Shown here piece after piece: positions 3,764 through 5,149 of a stretch of 5,149 bases of DNA. The translations under genes and the position numbers were made by a program. The stretch's first letter is position 1. Every line of letters starts with the position of its first letter. Origin of the DNA: Candidatus Eiseniibacteriota bacterium (GTDB lineage Bacteria > Eisenbacteria > RBG-16-71-46 > CAIMUX01 > WJJG01); NCBI GenBank assembly GCA_016867695.1, contig VGIY01000202.1:1-5149 (forward strand). The letters run 5' to 3'. The notes beneath the pieces are model-generated. The model searched no databases and was not told the origin of the DNA. It saw nothing but the letters and a program-made list of their open reading frames with translations.

Positions 3764-5149
3764 ATGACCGACGCGACGCCGCAGCTTCCGCAGGGAGCGC
3801 CTCCCGCAGCGCGTTCCGCGGCCGAGGGGGCGGGGGAGACGCGGCCAGCGGCCGGGGGGCCGACGGAGACGCGTGCGCCCCGGCATCCGCTGATCGTCGG
3901 CACCGCGGGCCACATCGACCATGGCAAGACCGCGCTGATCAAGCTCCTGACCGGCATCGACACCGACCGGCTCAAGGAGGAGAAGCAGCGCGGCATCACG
4001 ATCGAGCTCGGCTTCGCCTCGCTGACGCTGCCCTCCGGACAGCGCCTGGGCGTGGTCGACGTGCCCGGTCACGAGCGCTTCGTCCACCACATGCTGGCCG
4101 GAGCCGGCGGCATCGATCTCATCCTGCTCGTCGTCGCCGGCGACGAGGGCATCATGCCGCAGACGCGCGAGCACCTCGACATCGTCGAGCTGCTCGGCGT
4201 CGAGCAGGGCGTCGTCGCGCTGACCAAGACCGACATGGTCGACGCCGAGTTCCTCGAGTTGGTGCGCGAGGACGTGCGCGAGTACCTGCGGGGGACCGCG
4301 CTGAAGGACGCGCCCCTCGTCGGCGTGTCGGCCGTGACCGGCGCGGGCAAGGACGACCTGCTCGCCGAGCTTGATCGCCTGGCCCTGCCGCTGCGCCACC
4401 GCGACCGGGGCCACCTGCGGCGCCTGCCCGTCGATCGCGTCTTCACCATGGAGGGCTTCGGCACCGTCGTCACCGGCACGCTCTGGGCGGGGCAGCTGCG
4501 CGTCGGCGATCCGGTGCGCCTGCTGCCCTCGGGCATCGAGACGCGCATCCGCGCCCTCCAGGTCCACAACGAGGCGGTCGCTGAGGCGCTGGCCGGCCAG
4601 CGCGTGGCGGTGCTGCTCCACGCCGTCGCCAAGACGGCCGTCGAGCGCGGCGAGTGGCTGCTGGCCGGCGGAGAGGGCGAGGCGACCACGCTCGTCGACG
4701 CCCGGGTGCGCCTGCTGCGTTCGGCGGCGAAGCCGCTCGAGAGCGGCACGCGGACGCGCTTCCACCTGGGCGCGGCCGAGCTGCTGGGGCGGGTGATCCT
4801 GCTGGAGACCGAGGAGCTGGCCCCGGGCGAGGAGGGCTGGGCGCAAGTGCGCCTGGAGGCCCCGGTGCTCGCCGAGCGCGGGGACCGCTTCGTGCTACGC
4901 AGCTATTCGCCGATCGTGACCGTCGCCGGAGGCACGGTCGTGACCGCGGGCGTCGGCAAGCGCCGGCGCTTCCGCGGGGAGGACATCGAGGCGCTGCGCC
5001 AGGCGGAGAAGGGCGCGCCCGAGGAGCGCGTGAGGGCGGTCCTGGCGCGCCGCGCGGAGCTGGGGGCCGAGCGCGAGCTCCTGGCGCGCGAGAGCGGCTG
5101 CACGGCCTCCGAGGTCGGCGCCGCGCTGGAGGCGCTGACGGCCGCGGGC
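3764..5149 (+). CDS. selB: Selenocysteine-specific elongation factor SelB (3' end outside window)
   Basis: SelB is the GTPase that carries selenocysteyl-tRNA(Sec) to UGA codons marked by a SECIS hairpin. 462 codons are present with no stop; the family is usually about 610-650 residues, so the last winged-helix domains lie beyond the window. Order seen: an unusual Ala/Pro/Gly-rich extension (1-42); a GTPase domain with G1 GTAGHIDHGKT (46-56), switch I RGITIELGFA (76-85), G3 DVPGHERF (99-106), MLAGAGGIDLILLVVAGDEG (110-129), PQTREHL (132-138), G4 TKTD (154-157) and G5-type SAVTGAGKDDL; an EF-Tu domain-2-like barrel starting near LPVDRVFTMEGFGTVVTGTL (221-240); a third barrel from about 307, ending at RFVLRSYSPIVTVAGG with RSYSP at 379-383; and the first mRNA-binding winged helix from about 400. 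The SYSP signature and the winged-helix start separate it from EF-Tu and IF2. The start follows the ribosome binding site at 3747-3755. selA, often adjacent, is not upstream. Confidence 0.95.
   Translation, partial: MTDATPQLPQGAPPAARSAAEGAGETRPAAGGPTETRAPRHPLIVGTAGHIDHGKTALIKLLTGIDTDRLKEEKQRGITIELGFASLTLPSGQRLGVVDVPGHERFVHHMLAGAGGIDLILLVVAGDEGIMPQTREHLDIVELLGVEQGVVALTKTDMVDAEFLELVREDVREYLRGTALKDAPLVGVSAVTGAGKDDLLAELDRLALPLRHRDRGHLRRLPVDRVFTMEGFGTVVTGTLWAGQLRVGDPVRLLPSGIETRIRALQVHNEAVAEALAGQRVAVLLHAVAKTAVERGEWLLAGGEGEATTLVDARVRLLRSAAKPLESGTRTRFHLGAAELLGRVILLETEELAPGEEGWAQVRLEAPVLAERGDRFVLRSYSPIVTVAGGTVVTAGVGKRRRFRGEDIEALRQAEKGAPEERVRAVLARRAELGAERELLARESGCTASEVGAALEALTAAG
3835..3873. repeat. 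Short direct repeat within the SelB N-terminal extension
   Basis: GGAGACGCG occurs at 3835-3843 and 3865-3873, exactly 30 bases (10 codons) apart, giving an ETR motif at residues 25-27 and 35-37. It suggests that the extension grew partly by local duplication. Just downstream, 3875-3886 repeats 12 bases found in both copies of the prmC-murA gap repeat. Confidence 0.55.

Noticed and set aside
1940..4846. Very long open frame on the - strand (968 codons)
   Set aside because: It runs antisense to the end of prmC, all of murA and most of the visible selB. Its translation is low-complexity Arg/Ala/Gly-rich sequence with no recognisable domain. It is a shadow of the codon bias of the real genes.

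Overview
This is a strongly GC-rich window (about 70% G+C by eye) with four protein genes, all on the + strand and none on the - strand. In order they are a secreted outer-membrane beta-barrel protein (327-992), the release-factor glutamine methyltransferase PrmC (1125-2120), the peptidoglycan enzyme MurA (2336-3604), and the N-terminal three quarters of the selenocysteine-specific elongation factor SelB (3764 to the window end, partial). SelB has no stop codon inside the window, so a stop-to-stop ORF search misses it. I read it codon by codon.

The source is most likely a Gram-negative bacterium: it has a signal-peptide beta-barrel protein ending in phenylalanine, and MurA. It also decodes UGA as selenocysteine, because SelB has no other known job. 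The barrel family, opening with a 'GVKGGINMANLS'-type strand, is common in FCB-group and related high-GC candidate phyla as well as in deltaproteobacterial lineages. Assignment to any one of these is inference, and no species can be named.

Layout: 1-326 is a gene-free leader with one plausible promoter (126-154) and a 16-base palindrome just before the ribosome binding site of the barrel gene. Each of the three inter-gene gaps (132, 215 and 159 bases) has the same plan: a GC-only hairpin after the stop codon with no T-tract, then a short direct repeat with its own unit, then the next start. The second gap also has a candidate promoter and a good ribosome binding site for murA. prmC has no visible Shine-Dalgarno sequence.

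Functionally the genes are housekeeping: PrmC and SelB both act at stop codons (release-factor maturation and UGA recoding), MurA begins cell-wall precursor synthesis, and the barrel protein sits in the outer membrane. prmC next to murA is a familiar neighbourhood; selB directly after murA, with no selA between, is less so. I found no undescribed defence or mobile system. The unusual signals are the repeat-bearing gaps and the low-complexity additions to otherwise conserved proteins: a linker in PrmC holding an 11-base perfect inverted repeat, and a 42-residue N-terminal extension on SelB. Together they suggest a genome that tolerates or actively gains short GC-rich insertions.
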